Source of the DNA: Stomorhina lunata
Taxonomy: Eukaryota > Arthropoda > Insecta > Diptera > Rhiniidae
Direction of reading: 5' to 3'
DNA length: 64,000 nucleotides
Assembly: GCA_933228675.1 (NCBI GenBank)
Contig: OW121742.1
Coordinates: forward strand, 15,702,489-15,766,488
This document shows, one piece after another, positions 47,579-59,198 of this stretch; the stretch's first letter is position 1, and every line of letters starts with the position of its first letter. The notes under the pieces are model-generated. The model was not told the DNA's origin and did not search any database. It worked only from the letters and a program-made list of their open reading frames with translations. The position numbers and the translations under genes were made by a program.

Positions 47579-48959
47579 ATAAATAAAAATATATTTTTTT
47601 TATCAAATTTTATATCAATAGCAGGGTAAACCTTCAACCTGCTCAATACAAATTCAGACAACGTAAACCATCATAGTATTATATTTAAATAAAATTCAAA
47701 ATTATTTTTATCGCTTTAAATAGCAACATTTATTGGACCTTGATTAGTGTGTCTACTGTCAATTTCAGTGTCAAGTGTTCAGTTTTTTTTTCTGCGCAAA
47801 GAAACAACATAACACGACTATCCTGATTTTAATTTTATATTTCTTTGTTTTGCAACATTCTTACAATTTTTGTTTTTCTTCTTAACATTAACTTTAACTA
47901 ATCAATGCAAATTTTATGCCAAGTCTCAAATTTCACACTTCGGATTAAGAAAATCTTGTAGAGATGTTTGATTTTTTTTCCAGTATTTTCGAGTTGCGCA
48001 TATATTTGACCACGCATTTTTGCTGAATAAACAAATTTTTTGAAATGTGAGTATTTACGGAAAGCACGTTTGTGTAGATAATGTTGCAACTTGCAAGTAA
48101 GTAGTTAGTAAATGTTGCTGACTGTTTGTTGCTGTTGTCGTTGTTGCAGTTGTTGCTGGTTATAGTGGTGGTAGCCCGATTATTTTATGTTTTTTCCCAC
48201 TAGATGACAGCACACTAATTGCTAATGCAACTACATTTGCATTAACACCTTTTAATGTTGTTCTCTTGATCAAACAACATCAGTAAAGCAACAGCAAGAA
48301 CAACAATAACAGCAACAGCAGCAGCAACAGAAATAACATTATACATTTTTAACACACAAAATAGCTACAGCAACAACTGCATTTGCTATGTAGTTATTAG
48401 AGGCAAAGAGATGGTTGAGGGGTACAAAAAGGGAGTTTTGAATTCATTTTATTTCGTTGTTGAAGGCTTAAACTTATTTTTATTTATTTGTGGCTTAATG
48501 ATTGTTACTGAAGCTAAAGGTGCGTTAAAATGATGTTAAAACTTTTCTGAATATCTATAAATATACGAGAGTAAGTATGTATGTCTAAATATGTCTGGCT
48601 TTAGATACAACATTTGTGTTAATATGTTTGAGTTTTCATATAACTTTAAGGCAAAAATAGGCACAAAATTTACATTTAAACTATAAACAACAAACGTATG
48701 TATGCGTCATTATGCAATGTTTTTCCACTTATTTGATACCCTACACTATTGCACTAAACCAATATACAATAGTTGTTTAATGTTAAGGTTTGGGAATTTG
48801 GTTGGACACCGTGTGACAGGGCTCTAAGATAACACAAGTTTAATCTAGAAGGACATACGAGTATTTATGTCAACATGACTGAAGTTCTAGTGAATATAAC
48901 TTTTTTTAATAAAAATTTCTAAAACTAAGTTTTTCCTAAATAAAGAGTCACAGTCTCTA
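47579..48959. other. Single-copy-looking spacer with CAA/CAG low complexity
   Basis: GTTGCTGTTGTCGTTGTTGC (about 48130) and GCAACAGCAGCAGCAACAG (about 48313) are typical fly opa-like low complexity. No gene is recognised. The 63-codon minus frame at 47898-48089 is unsupported. Confidence 0.5.
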
Positions 48960-51690
48960 AAAATTTTTAATTACAATTTTTCATCATAATAAAATTTAGA
49001 AACTCAAAAATTTTTCTATCGAAAATATTTAATATTAAAAATATTTAATAATAAATAATTTAATATTAATTTTTCTATAGAAAATTTTTCGGTTAAAATA
49101 ATTTTTCTAGAGAAAATTTTTCAAGAGACAATTTTTCGGATGAAATAATTTTTCTATAGAAAATTTTTGTTAAAAAATGTTCCTAAAGAAAATTTTTGTT
49201 TAAAAATGTTTCTATAGAAAATTTTTGTTAAAAAATGTTTCTATAGAAAATTTTCCAGTTAAAAAAATATATTAGAAACTTTTTCGGTTCATAATTTTTT
49301 TTCTATAGAAAATTTTTCGGTTAAAAAAATTTTCTATAGAAAATTTTTCGGTTAAAAAAATTTTCTATAGAAAATTTTTCGGTTAAAAAAATTTTCTATA
49401 GAAAATTTTTCGGTTAAAAAAATTTTCTATAGAAAATTTTTCGGTTAAAAAAACTTCTCTATCGAAAATTTTTCGGTTAAAAAATTTTTTCTATAGAAAA
49501 ATTTTCGGTTAAAAAAAATTTTCTATAGAAAATATTTCGGCTAAAAAAATTTTTCTATAGAAAATTTTTCGTTATAAAAATTTTTCTATAGAAAATTTTT
49601 TGTTACAAAAATTTTTCTATAGAAAATTTTTCGGTTAAAAAAATTTTTCTATAGAAAATTTTTCGTTATAAAAATGTTTCTATATAAAATCTTTCGGTTA
49701 AAGAAATATTTCTTTAGAAAATTTTTCGTTTAAAAAAATATTTCTTTAGAAAATTTTTCGTTTAAAAAAAATTTTCTTTAGAAAATTTTTCGGTTATAAA
49801 AATTTTTCTATAGAAAATTTTTCGTTATAAAAATTTTTCTATAGAAAATTTTTCGTTATAAAAATTTTTTTATAGAAAATTTTTCGTTATAAACATTTTT
49901 ATATAAAAAATTTTTCGTTATAAAAATTTTTCGTTATAAAAATTTTTCGATATAAAAATTTTTCTATAGAAAATTTTTCGTTATAAAAATTTTTCTATAG
50001 AAAATTTTTCGTTATAAAAATGTTTCTATAGAAAATTTTTCGTTATAAAAATTTATCTATAGAAAATTTTTCCTTATAAAAATTTTTCTATAGAAAATTT
50101 TTCGTTATAAAAATTTTTCTATAGAAAATTTTTCGTTATAAAAATTTATCTATAGAAAATATGTTATAAAAATTTTTCTATAGAAAATTTTTCGTTATAA
50201 AAATTTTTCTATAGAAAATTTTTCGTTATAAAAATTTTTCTATAGAAAATTTTTCGTTATAAAAATTTTTCTATAGAAAATTTTTCGTTATAAAAATTTT
50301 TCTATAGAAAATTTTTCGTTGTAAAAATTTTTCTATAGAAAATTTTTCGTTATAAAAATTTTTCTATAGAAAATTTTTCGTTACAAAAATTTTTCTATAC
50401 AAAATTTTTTGTTATGAAAATTTTTCTATAAAAAATTGTTCGTTATAAAAATGTTTCTATAGAAAATTTTTCGTTATAAAAATATTTCTATAGAAAATTT
50501 TTCATTATAAAAATGTTCCTTTAGAAAATTTTTCGATTAAAAAAATTTCTCTATAGAAAATTTTTCGGTTAAAAAAATTTCTCTATAGAAAATTTTTCTA
50601 TACAAAATTTTTCGTTATAAAAATTTTTCTATAGAAAATTTTTCGTTACTAAAATTTTGCTGTAGAAAATTTTTCGTTATAGGAATTTTCTATACAAAAT
50701 TTTTCGTTATAAAAATTTTTCTATAAAAAATTTTTTGTTACAAATATTTTTCTATTGAAATTTTTTCATTATAAAAATTTTTGTATAGAAAATTTTTCGT
50801 TATAAAAATTTTTCAATACCAAATTTTTTGATATAGAAATTTTTCTTAAAAAAATTTTTTCATTGATAATTTTTTGTATTAAAAATTTTTCTATTGTAAA
50901 TTTTGCATTATAAAAATTTCTCTATAGAAAATTTATCATTTTAAAAAAAATTTTCGTTCTAATTATTATTTATAAAAAAGTATTTCTTAATAAAAATATT
51001 TCTATAGAAAATTTTTCATGATAGAAATGTTTTTATAAAAAATGTTTCATTAGAAAAATTTTTCTTTAAAAAATTTTTAAAAGAAAACTTTTCATTGTAC
51101 AAAGTTTTGAAAGAAAATTTTTCTATCGAAAAGTTTTATTTATAAAAAAAAAATTATAGAAAATTTTTATAGAAAAATTTGCTTTATAAATTTTTTTTAT
51201 AGAAATTGTTCTTAGAAAATTATTCATTTTAGAATTTTTCAATATAGAAATTTTTCTTTAGAAACTATTTCATTATAGACATTTTTTTATTAAAATTTTT
51301 CATTATAGAAACTTTTTTCAAGAAAATTTTTCATTATAGAAATTTTTATGCTTTAATTTTTTTATCATAGACATTTTTCTTTATACAAAATTTTTTGTCA
51401 GAAAAATTTTTCTATAAAAAATTTTGAATTCTAAAGGCAATTTTAAAGAATTTTTTTTTAGAAAATTTTTTATTATAGAATTATTTAATATTTTTCTTAA
51501 AAAAATTGTTTATTATAGAATTTTTCTTTAGAAAATGTTTGTTTCATTATGAAATTTTCTGTAGAAAATTTTTCTTTATATAAATTTTACGTTATAAAAT
51601 TTTTTTATAGAAAAAATACCTCTGAGAAAATTTTTTAGGTGTTTAAACTTGTATCTCAAAAATGTTTCTATAAAATTTTTCTTTGAAATA
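48960..51690 (-). repeat. Minisatellite array 10, CTATAG core, CGTTATAAA spacer
   Basis: About 85 units of 31 bp read TTCGTTATAAAAATTTTTC then TATAGAAAATT. On the minus strand the spacer is TATAACG, as in array 3. The left part (49270-49530) uses TTCGGTTAAAAAAATTTTC. The best region is 49800-50400. From about 50820 the units decay (TTCATTATAGAAATTTTTC-type) until 51690. Confidence 0.9.
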
Positions 51691-53044
51691 TTTGTTATAG
51701 TGACTCTTGTGTTCGGTCTTGACCGTCAAAAAAACTTTTGACTTGTTTTTTTATCTGAATTTTTCTCACTGTTTTCCGAATATGACCATGTTTAAATATA
51801 AAATACGACGATGTTCGAACTTGCAACAACGAGTAAACACTCAAGGAAAATTGCAGCAACAACAATAACAATAACGGCAGCATCAGGCATATATTTATTC
51901 TAGGATATAAAAATTGTTATTGTATATTGTACAAACATATACTGCAGGCAATTTTATATTTTGCTGTTGTTGTTTCAGCTGATGTTGAGCCAAAATTAAA
52001 ATAAATAAATGTACCATTATTAGGCCATTAAAGGAGGGATGTAGAGGGAAGTTTGGGTCAACATTATTTTGACAGAAAAGGATGTCGTTGTTTTTTTTTT
52101 TAGATTAGAAAAAAATAATTTTTATTATAGGAATTGGAATTCCTCGAGAAAATGATTTCTATTATTTTTCACTTATTTGATTTGCAATGGAGTCAAAATG
52201 GAAGGCATGAGATTTCATTAAAATTTCGATCTGAGTTTTACTAAATACTCCCCCAGCCCTCGTAAATTTTTACACATATGAATTTACCATAAGTATAAAT
52301 TGTTATTTGTTGTTGCTATGGTACTACTATTGCTGCAGTTGTTGTTCCTATAACTATTGTCGTAGTTTTTGTTTCTGTTTTCTTTTTTTTTTTTTTTGGT
52401 TGCCTCTAAAGTTGTCGTCATGCTGAATTATTACAGCGACAACTGAAAATGTTTGTTGTACGATTTCGTGAGTGCATCTTATAATGCTATTAATTATTTA
52501 CATGTAGCACCTTATAATGTCAACTAGAAAATTCAATGCATAATATTATAACGCAATAAACAACGCAAACACCAGCAACTGCAGCAACAGCAACAACAAC
52601 AATACGGACAACACCATTAACAACACAAGCAATGACGACAACATTTGCAAACAGCAATAATAAAAGATGACGACAACTAGAAGAGTTAAATAAAGTGCCA
52701 TATATAAAAAAATTTGATAAAAATCATGATTAAGAACGAATTTGAAAGATGAGCTACTGAAATATGAAGGCAACCTAGAGCTAGTCGAATAGGTCTAAAC
52801 TGCAGGCCGTTATGGAGTTATTCGATATGGCTTTTACTATTGCTAACATATGTGTCACTTACATAAAATCTTTCAAGTCTTTATAGTCCAAAGTCTGTAG
52901 AAATATATCTATTGTATAAATGATAATAATATCTTTTTAGTATCGGGTCTATATCGTCCTGAACTAATAAACAAATTTCAGATTAAAGGCATTTAAAAGA
53001 TTAAAGAGGTACAGTTTCGACTAAGAATAGTTAAGAGTTACATT
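51691..53044. other. Single-copy-looking spacer with CAA low complexity
   Basis: GCAGCAACAACAATAACAAT (about 51852) and CAGCAACTGCAGCAACAGCA (about 52570) runs. Open frames here (minus 51695-51883, 52546-52773) are translations of those runs into Leu-rich stretches. No gene is recognised. Confidence 0.5.
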
Positions 53045-53180
53045 TTTATACTCACCATCAAAAGGAATGGGGGGTATATTGAGATTGTCATTCCGTTTGT
53101 AATTTTCTTAATATTGGCTCAAAAACCAAAAACGATATATATATTCTGAATTCTTATGAAATTCTAAGACGATTGAGCGA

Positions 53181-53275
<95 letters not shown>

Positions 53276-54775
53276 CTGTCTGTCTGTCCGTCTGTTGAAA
53301 TCACGATAACGCCTAAACAAAAGGAGCTAGCTCACTGAAACTTGGTAAAAATATTCTTCATCTCTGAGAAAATTTTGGTATTGAAATTGGGCAAAATCGG
53401 TTCACATTTGAATATAGCTCCCGTATAACCTCGTCTAGGCTAATCGCTTATTTGTTAATAAATAACAAATTATAGCAGCTATGATGATTTTGTATATAGA
53501 AGTTTTACAGTAGCCCTAGGTAGCGTGTAAAATTTTCACATTTAGCCATATCTCCCATACAAAAAACTTACGAAAACAGCCTAAATTTCACCTAAAATAC
53601 ACTTAAATGCCAACAATTTTATCGCAATCTGTCACCATTTGATCTAGCTCCCATATAAAAAACTTACGAAAACACAAAAATTCAAAAAGAAATAAAATCA
53701 TGATATCTCCTTAACTATAAAAGCTAGTAAGACTAAATTAAGCACAAGGAAGTCTTATGTCAATCTCATAGCTTCCATATAAAAAACTTATGGAAACACA
53801 AAAATACATAAGAAAAGGTTGTTTATGTCCGTCTGTCCGTCAGATAAAAGCACGACAGCGCCTTAACGAAAAGAGCTAGAGGGACAAAATTTTACAAAAG
53901 TATTTTGGATATCTTGATGAAAGATGTGTGTTGAAAATGGACAAAATCGGTTCAAATTTAGTTAGAGCTCCCATGTAACCCCGCCCCGCCCCGCGAAACA
54001 CATTAATGCTGATAAATTGAATACAATTATAATAGCTATGACGATTAAATTTAAACTAGGGAAGTTTTATGCAATTTTTGATCAGTTTATCAAATTTTAT
54101 AGGAATGAGTTCATATTCGACTTTAGCTTTCATATAAAAAACACTCACAGAAACCAAAAATTTTAGCAAAGGCCAGTTAAAAGCTATGAAGTTAGAAACT
54201 ATGATAGCTGTGGTCACTAAATTTTGCAATAATAAGCTCTATATATATACCAGCCAGTGTGTAAAAGTTTGTTACAATCGGTCAACATTTGGCTATAATT
54301 CTTATATATATAACATCCCCTTTTTATATCTGCAATCAAAAAGATTTGGAGGCACATTAAGATTGCACCTATGAAATTAGATAGGCATCAATCAATGTTC
54401 AGCCCAGACTTTATATATGATGAATGCATTAGGAATATATGGACCTGCCGTATTACTATTAACGTGTTTAGCCTAACTACATATTAAGCACAACGAAAAG
54501 TATTTAACAAATTATTAATGCAAAACTATACCCGGTTATGAGACCGAATTTTGATCAAAGTAAATACTGGGGAAACCACTGAAATATTTTTAAATGTTGA
54601 ACTATAAAGCTACGGCAACCGAATTTAGTCCAAAGGTTTTACCAACAATACCAATTAGCTTAGCGATTTTTTCAGTTTAGGTCCAGATTTTAAATTAGCT
54701 GCACCCTGTTTCTGAATTTAACATAACTTGATGGTGGGTATATAAGATTCGGCACAGCCGAATATAACACTTTTA
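53045..54775 (-). mobile_element. H1 element, near full length, reverse orientation
   Basis: It opens with TACTCACCATCAAAAGGAAT and GGGGGGTATATTGAGATTGT, the reverse of the end of the 8821 copy. It closes with GATGGTGGGTATATAAGATT, hairpin TTCGGC-ACA-GCCGAA and TATAACACTTTTACTTGTTA. The internal order (GTCT tract, modules with CTCCCATAYAAAAAACTTAC, then a CAATCGGTCAACATTTGG segment) mirrors the 8821 copy. The element is about 1.73 kb against about 2.1 kb there; most of that difference is the tetranucleotide tract length. No coding capacity is present. Confidence 0.75.
53180..53294 (-). repeat. (GTCT)n microsatellite, about 28 units
   Basis: TGTC repeats with three GTCC variants (near 53267, 53287 and 53291), in the same relative position of the H1 element as the 581-bp GACA tract at 10196-10776. 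The Arg-Gln-Thr-Asp frame through it is trivial. Confidence 0.95.
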
Positions 54776-55590
54776 CTTGTTATTATTCTTAAAATAAAGT
54801 AATAGGAATAAAATATTTATGTCAGTCCATAAAACGATTAAAGTAAAAATATTTTGCTATTTTAGTACATAATATTTTAAATGACTTGTTCTGTTCAACA
54901 ACAATTAAAGGATAAATATGCAAATATATGCAGACAGGTTATATACTTTTTTAAAGCTGACACCTTAGCCTTTAATTGGTAACAAATTTTGTACTTTAGC
55001 CGCTCAGTAACAAAAGTTATATACTACCTTAACACCACATGTAGGGTATAACAACAAAATTTTGATTCAAAATCCACTTAATAAAGTGCAACGATATAGA
55101 AAAACGAATTAAAGCTTCAAAAGATTGTAAGTCAACCCTGTAATATTACCTCTAAGACCCAGTAAGTATTTGAAATACAAGACGAGAATCTCTTAGAAAG
55201 CCAAAACCAATCTTTGAATTTAACTTTACATTTTTTTTTTTGTAAATCACATGATAAAGAAAAATGTTTTCACAAGTAAAAGTAAATTTATGCCAGAGAA
55301 CATAGAGCGTGTAATGATGTGATAATATGGGCAATTCCATATTTGAATTTGAAAACAACAAAAGGATACACCACCATATATGTATGTATATTTAAGCAAG
55401 TAACTCCTGCAGACGAAGATGAAAGAGGTTTTAAAGAAATTTCCCTGTTGGCAAGCACGTGTGAGTTACCTTAAGGTTTTCTTCTCTCCAGTCACTAGGA
55501 AACGTTATTTCTAGTTATTTATTTAAACAAATGTACGTTGTAGCATGAAATGATTACGTTTAAGATAAATTACAATAAAATATATGAATC
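54776..55590. other. Single-copy-looking spacer with one R-like segment
   Basis: At about 54945-55025 GCTGACACCTTAGCCTTTAA followed by a Ser/Lys-like AACAAAAGTTATA segment resembles the R repeats at 32860-33430. A canonical E-box CACGTG lies at 55456-55461. ACGTT words start to cluster from 55502. The 69-codon minus frame at 55152-55361 is not convincing. Confidence 0.4.
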
Positions 55591-55621
55591 TATATATAAC
55601 AACGTATTTATACAGTCAGTC
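55591..55621 (+). promoter_or_regulatory. Candidate TATA + initiator core promoter
   Basis: CTATATATAAC (TATA element starting 55591) is followed by TCAGTC at 55616-55621, which fits the fly initiator TCAGTY with the A at 55618, 27 bp from the first T of the TATA. Seven ACGTT words and one ACGTA occur within 55502-55707. No downstream promoter element is obvious at +28. This arrangement can occur by chance in AT-rich DNA. The support is the combination with a strong splice donor 318 bp downstream. Confidence 0.25.
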
Positions 55622-55935
55622 AGAGTCTTTATCGTCGTTGTTCGTCCAAGGAATTTCTCGATTGCATACGTTCCAACGTTTCGTTTCTACGTTTGTTCAC
55701 ATACGTTGTTCCTCATAACAGCAGCTGCCGTGATTACATACGACATAAGAATTGTTGCCGGTCGTCGTCTGTGTTGCTATAGAGGAAATATACAGAGAAT
55801 TGTAGAGAAAATATCATTTCTCGAGAATATAAATATTTAAATTATTCCTTTTGATTATTATAATGTGTAACATTGTTACAGTAACAAACTTTTGTTAGTG
55901 GGTGAAAAATTACAAGTGTGTGTGTGTTTTCTGAG
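55618..55935 (+). other. Candidate non-coding first exon
   Basis: If transcription starts at 55618, the transcript runs through a locally GC-richer stretch (to about 55790, with GTCGTCGTCTG and GCAGCTGCCGTG) and reaches CTGAG followed by GTAAGAGT at 55936, an excellent splice donor. There is no credible coding frame (an open 96-codon frame at 55550-55840 begins upstream of the putative start). Inference only; no acceptor or downstream exon can be recognised in the window. Confidence 0.2.
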
Positions 55936-56194
55936 GTAAGAGTCCTAGTTAAAGTTAAGGAAAAGTAAATCCTGTTTACATACCAATGCCACTAATATGG
56001 CACAGAAAGCTCAAAATAAAACTAAAACTTTTGTGAATCATTTTTCTTTGCATTTGCCTGCATGTCTCCATCTCGTCTTTACTGCAACGTAATAAATGTT
56101 GGTAACATTTGTTATGCAGAAGAATTTTTTTCCGATGTATTCTTTCTATTTTATTTCTCATAATATTTTGTTAAAAGAGGGATTATTGAAAATT

Positions 56195-58950
56195 AGTTAG
56201 AGACAAATTTTCATTTTGAAAATTTTTTATCAAAAAAATTATATGGAAAAATTTTGTAAGAAAAAATTTTTATAGAAATTTTGTTTTATATCGAAAATTT
56301 TTTATAGAATAATTTTGTATCGATATTTTGTATAGAAATTTTTGATATCAAAAATTTTCAGTAGAAAATATTTGTATCTTTAGTAAAATTTTATTCCATT
56401 ATTATTATAAAAAAAAAATTTATCAGGAAATATGTCAAATCGAAAATTTTCTGAGAAAAATTTTATACAGAAATTTTTATGCAGAAAATTTTCTATAGAT
56501 AAGTTTGATGTCTAAAATTTTATATAAAAATATTTTATATCAAAACTTTTTATAGAAAATATACTATAAAAAAGTTTTATATCGAAAATTTTGTATAGAA
56601 AAATTATTTATTGAAAATTCTCTATATAAAAGTTATCATTCCAAAATTTTCTACAAAAAAATTTTCTATAAAAAAGTTTCTATAGAAAAATTTTTTATTG
56701 AAATTTATCTATAGAACAATTTTTTATCGAAAATTTTCTATGGAAAAATTTTTTTTCGAAAATTTTCTATAGAAAATTTTTTTATCGAAATTTATCTATA
56801 GAACAATTTTTTTATCGAAATTTATCTATAGACAAATTTTTTATCGAAAATTTTCTATAGACAAATTTTTTATCGAAAATTTTCTATAGACAAATTTTTT
56901 ATCGAAAATTTTCTATAGACAAATTTTTTATCGAAAATTTTCTATAGAAAAATTTTGTATCGAAAATTTTCTTTAGAAAAATTTTGTATAGAAAATTTTC
57001 TATAGAAAAATTTTGTATCGAAAATCTTCTATAGAAAATTTTATTTGGAAATTTTCTATAGAAAATTTTATTTGGAAATTTTCTATAGAAAATTTTATAT
57101 CGAAAATTTTCTATAGAAAATTTTATATCGAAAATTTTCCATAGAAAATTTTGTATCGAAAATTTTCTACAGAAAATTTTACATCGAAAGTTTTCTATAG
57201 AAAATTTTATATCGAAAGTTTTCTATAGAAAATTTTATATCGAAAATTTTCTATAGAAAATTTTATATCGAAAATTTTCTATAGAAAATTTTATATCGAA
57301 AATTTTCTATAGAAAATTTTATATCGAAAATTTTCTATAGAAAATTTTATATCGAAAATTTTCTATAGAAAATTTTATATCGAAAATTTTCTATAGAAAA
57401 TTTTATATCGAAAATTTTCTATAGAAAATTTTATATCGAAAATTTTCTATAGAAAATTTTATATCGAAAATTTCCTATAGAAAATTTTATATCGAAAATT
57501 TCCTATAGAAAATTTTATATCGAAAATTTTCTATAGAAAATTTTATATCGAAAATTTTCTATAGAAAATTTTATATCGAAAATTTTATATCGAAAATTTT
57601 CTATACAAAATTTTATATCAAAAATTTTATATCGAAAATCTTATATCGAAAATTTTCTATAGAAAATTTTATACCGTAAATTTTATATAGGAAATTTTAT
57701 ATCGAAAATTTTCTATAGAAAATTGTATATCAAAAATTTTCTCTAGAAAAATTTTATATCAAAATTTTCTCTAGAAAAATTTTATATCAAAATTTTCTCT
57801 AGAAAAATTTTATATCAAAAATTTTCTCTAGAAAAATTTTATATCAAAAATTTTGTATCGAAAATTTTCTATAGAAAAATTTTGTATCGAAAATTTTCTA
57901 TAGAAAAATTTTGTATCGAAAATTTTCTATAGAAAAATTTTGTATCGAAAATTTTCTATAGAAAAATTTTGTATCGAAAATTTTCTATAGAAAATTTTCT
58001 ATAGAAAAATTTTGTATCGAAAATTTTCTATAGAAAAATTTTGTATCGAAATTATATCGAAAATTTTCTATAGAAAAATTTTATATCGAAAATTTTCTAT
58101 AGAAAATTTTCTATAGAAAATTTTATATCGAAAATTTTCTATAAAAAATTTTTTATCGAAAATTTTTTATAGAGAAAGTTTTTTTCAAAAATTTTCTCTA
58201 GAAAATTTTATATGGATAATTTTCTCTGGAAAAAATTTTATATTTAACATTTTCTATAAAAAAATTTTATATCAAAAATTTTTCATCGAAAATCTTTTCT
58301 AGAAAAATTTTTAATCGAAAATATTCTATAGAAAAATTTTTTATCGAAAATTTTCTATAGAAAATTTTCTATAGGAAAAATTTTTTATCGAAAATTTTCT
58401 ATAGAAAATTTTATATCGAAAATATTCTATAGAAAAATTTTTTATCGAAAATTTTCTATAGAAAAATTTTTTATCGAAAATTTTCTATAGAAAAACTTTT
58501 TATCGAAAATTTTCTATAGAAAAATTTTTATCGAAAATTTTCAATAGAAATATTGTATATCGAAAATTTTCTATAGAAAAATTTTATGTCGAAAACTTTC
58601 TATAGAAAAATTTTATTTTGAAGATTTCCTATAGAAAAATTTTATATTGAAAATTTTCTGTAGAAAAATTTTATATCGAAAATTTTCTATAAAAAAAATT
58701 TATATCAAAAATTTTCTCTAGAACAATTTGATATCGAAAATTTTCTACAGCAATTTTGTGTCGAAATTTTCAATTGAATAATTTTTTATAGAAAATTTTC
58801 TATAGAAAGATTTTTTATCGAAAATTTTCTATTGAAAAATTTTCTATTGAAAATTTTATACCAAAAATTTTTTATATAAAAAATCAAGAAATTTTTATAA
58901 AAAATTTCATATCAGAAATTGTCTATAAAAAATTTTATATCTAAAATTTT
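56195..58950 (+). repeat. Minisatellite array 11, CTATAG core, 28-bp TATATCG unit
   Basis: About 95 units. The left part is degenerate (to about 56690), then TTTTTTATCGAAAATTTTCT units follow. A nearly perfect 28-bp block (TATATCGAAAATTTTCTATA then GAAAATTT) spans about 57190-57560. TTTTGTATCGAAAATTTTC units occupy about 57860-58050. This array has the purest A4T4-CTATAG-A4T4 dyad. Core-to-core units without a spacer (TCTATAGAAAATTTTCTATA) occur near 57985, 58095 and 58360. The right end decays to 58950. Confidence 0.92.
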
Positions 58951-59198
58951 TGAAGGGTGTGAAGATAAATTCGTCAGTTAAATACGTCCCACACCTATGT
59001 TAAATACGTTCCACACACTGTTAAGCTGATTTTGAAAAAAGACATATTTATTTTTTTACAAAAAATAGCAACAAAAAATAAATTTTTTTAAAAATTTTAT
59101 TATTTTTCAATCAAAAACATTTTAAACTAAAATCTAACAAAAACAAAAAAAGATTTACAAATTATTTTCATATAAAAAAATGTAATCTATAACAAGAA
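58951..59198. other. Short spacer between array 11 and the 182-bp satellite
   Basis: Contains a small direct repeat TTAAATACGTYCCACAC (58979 and 59002) and otherwise A/T-rich DNA. Confidence 0.6.

Noticed and set aside
51695..52773. Leu-rich minus-strand frames
   Set aside because: They translate CAA/CAG low-complexity runs read on the opposite strand.
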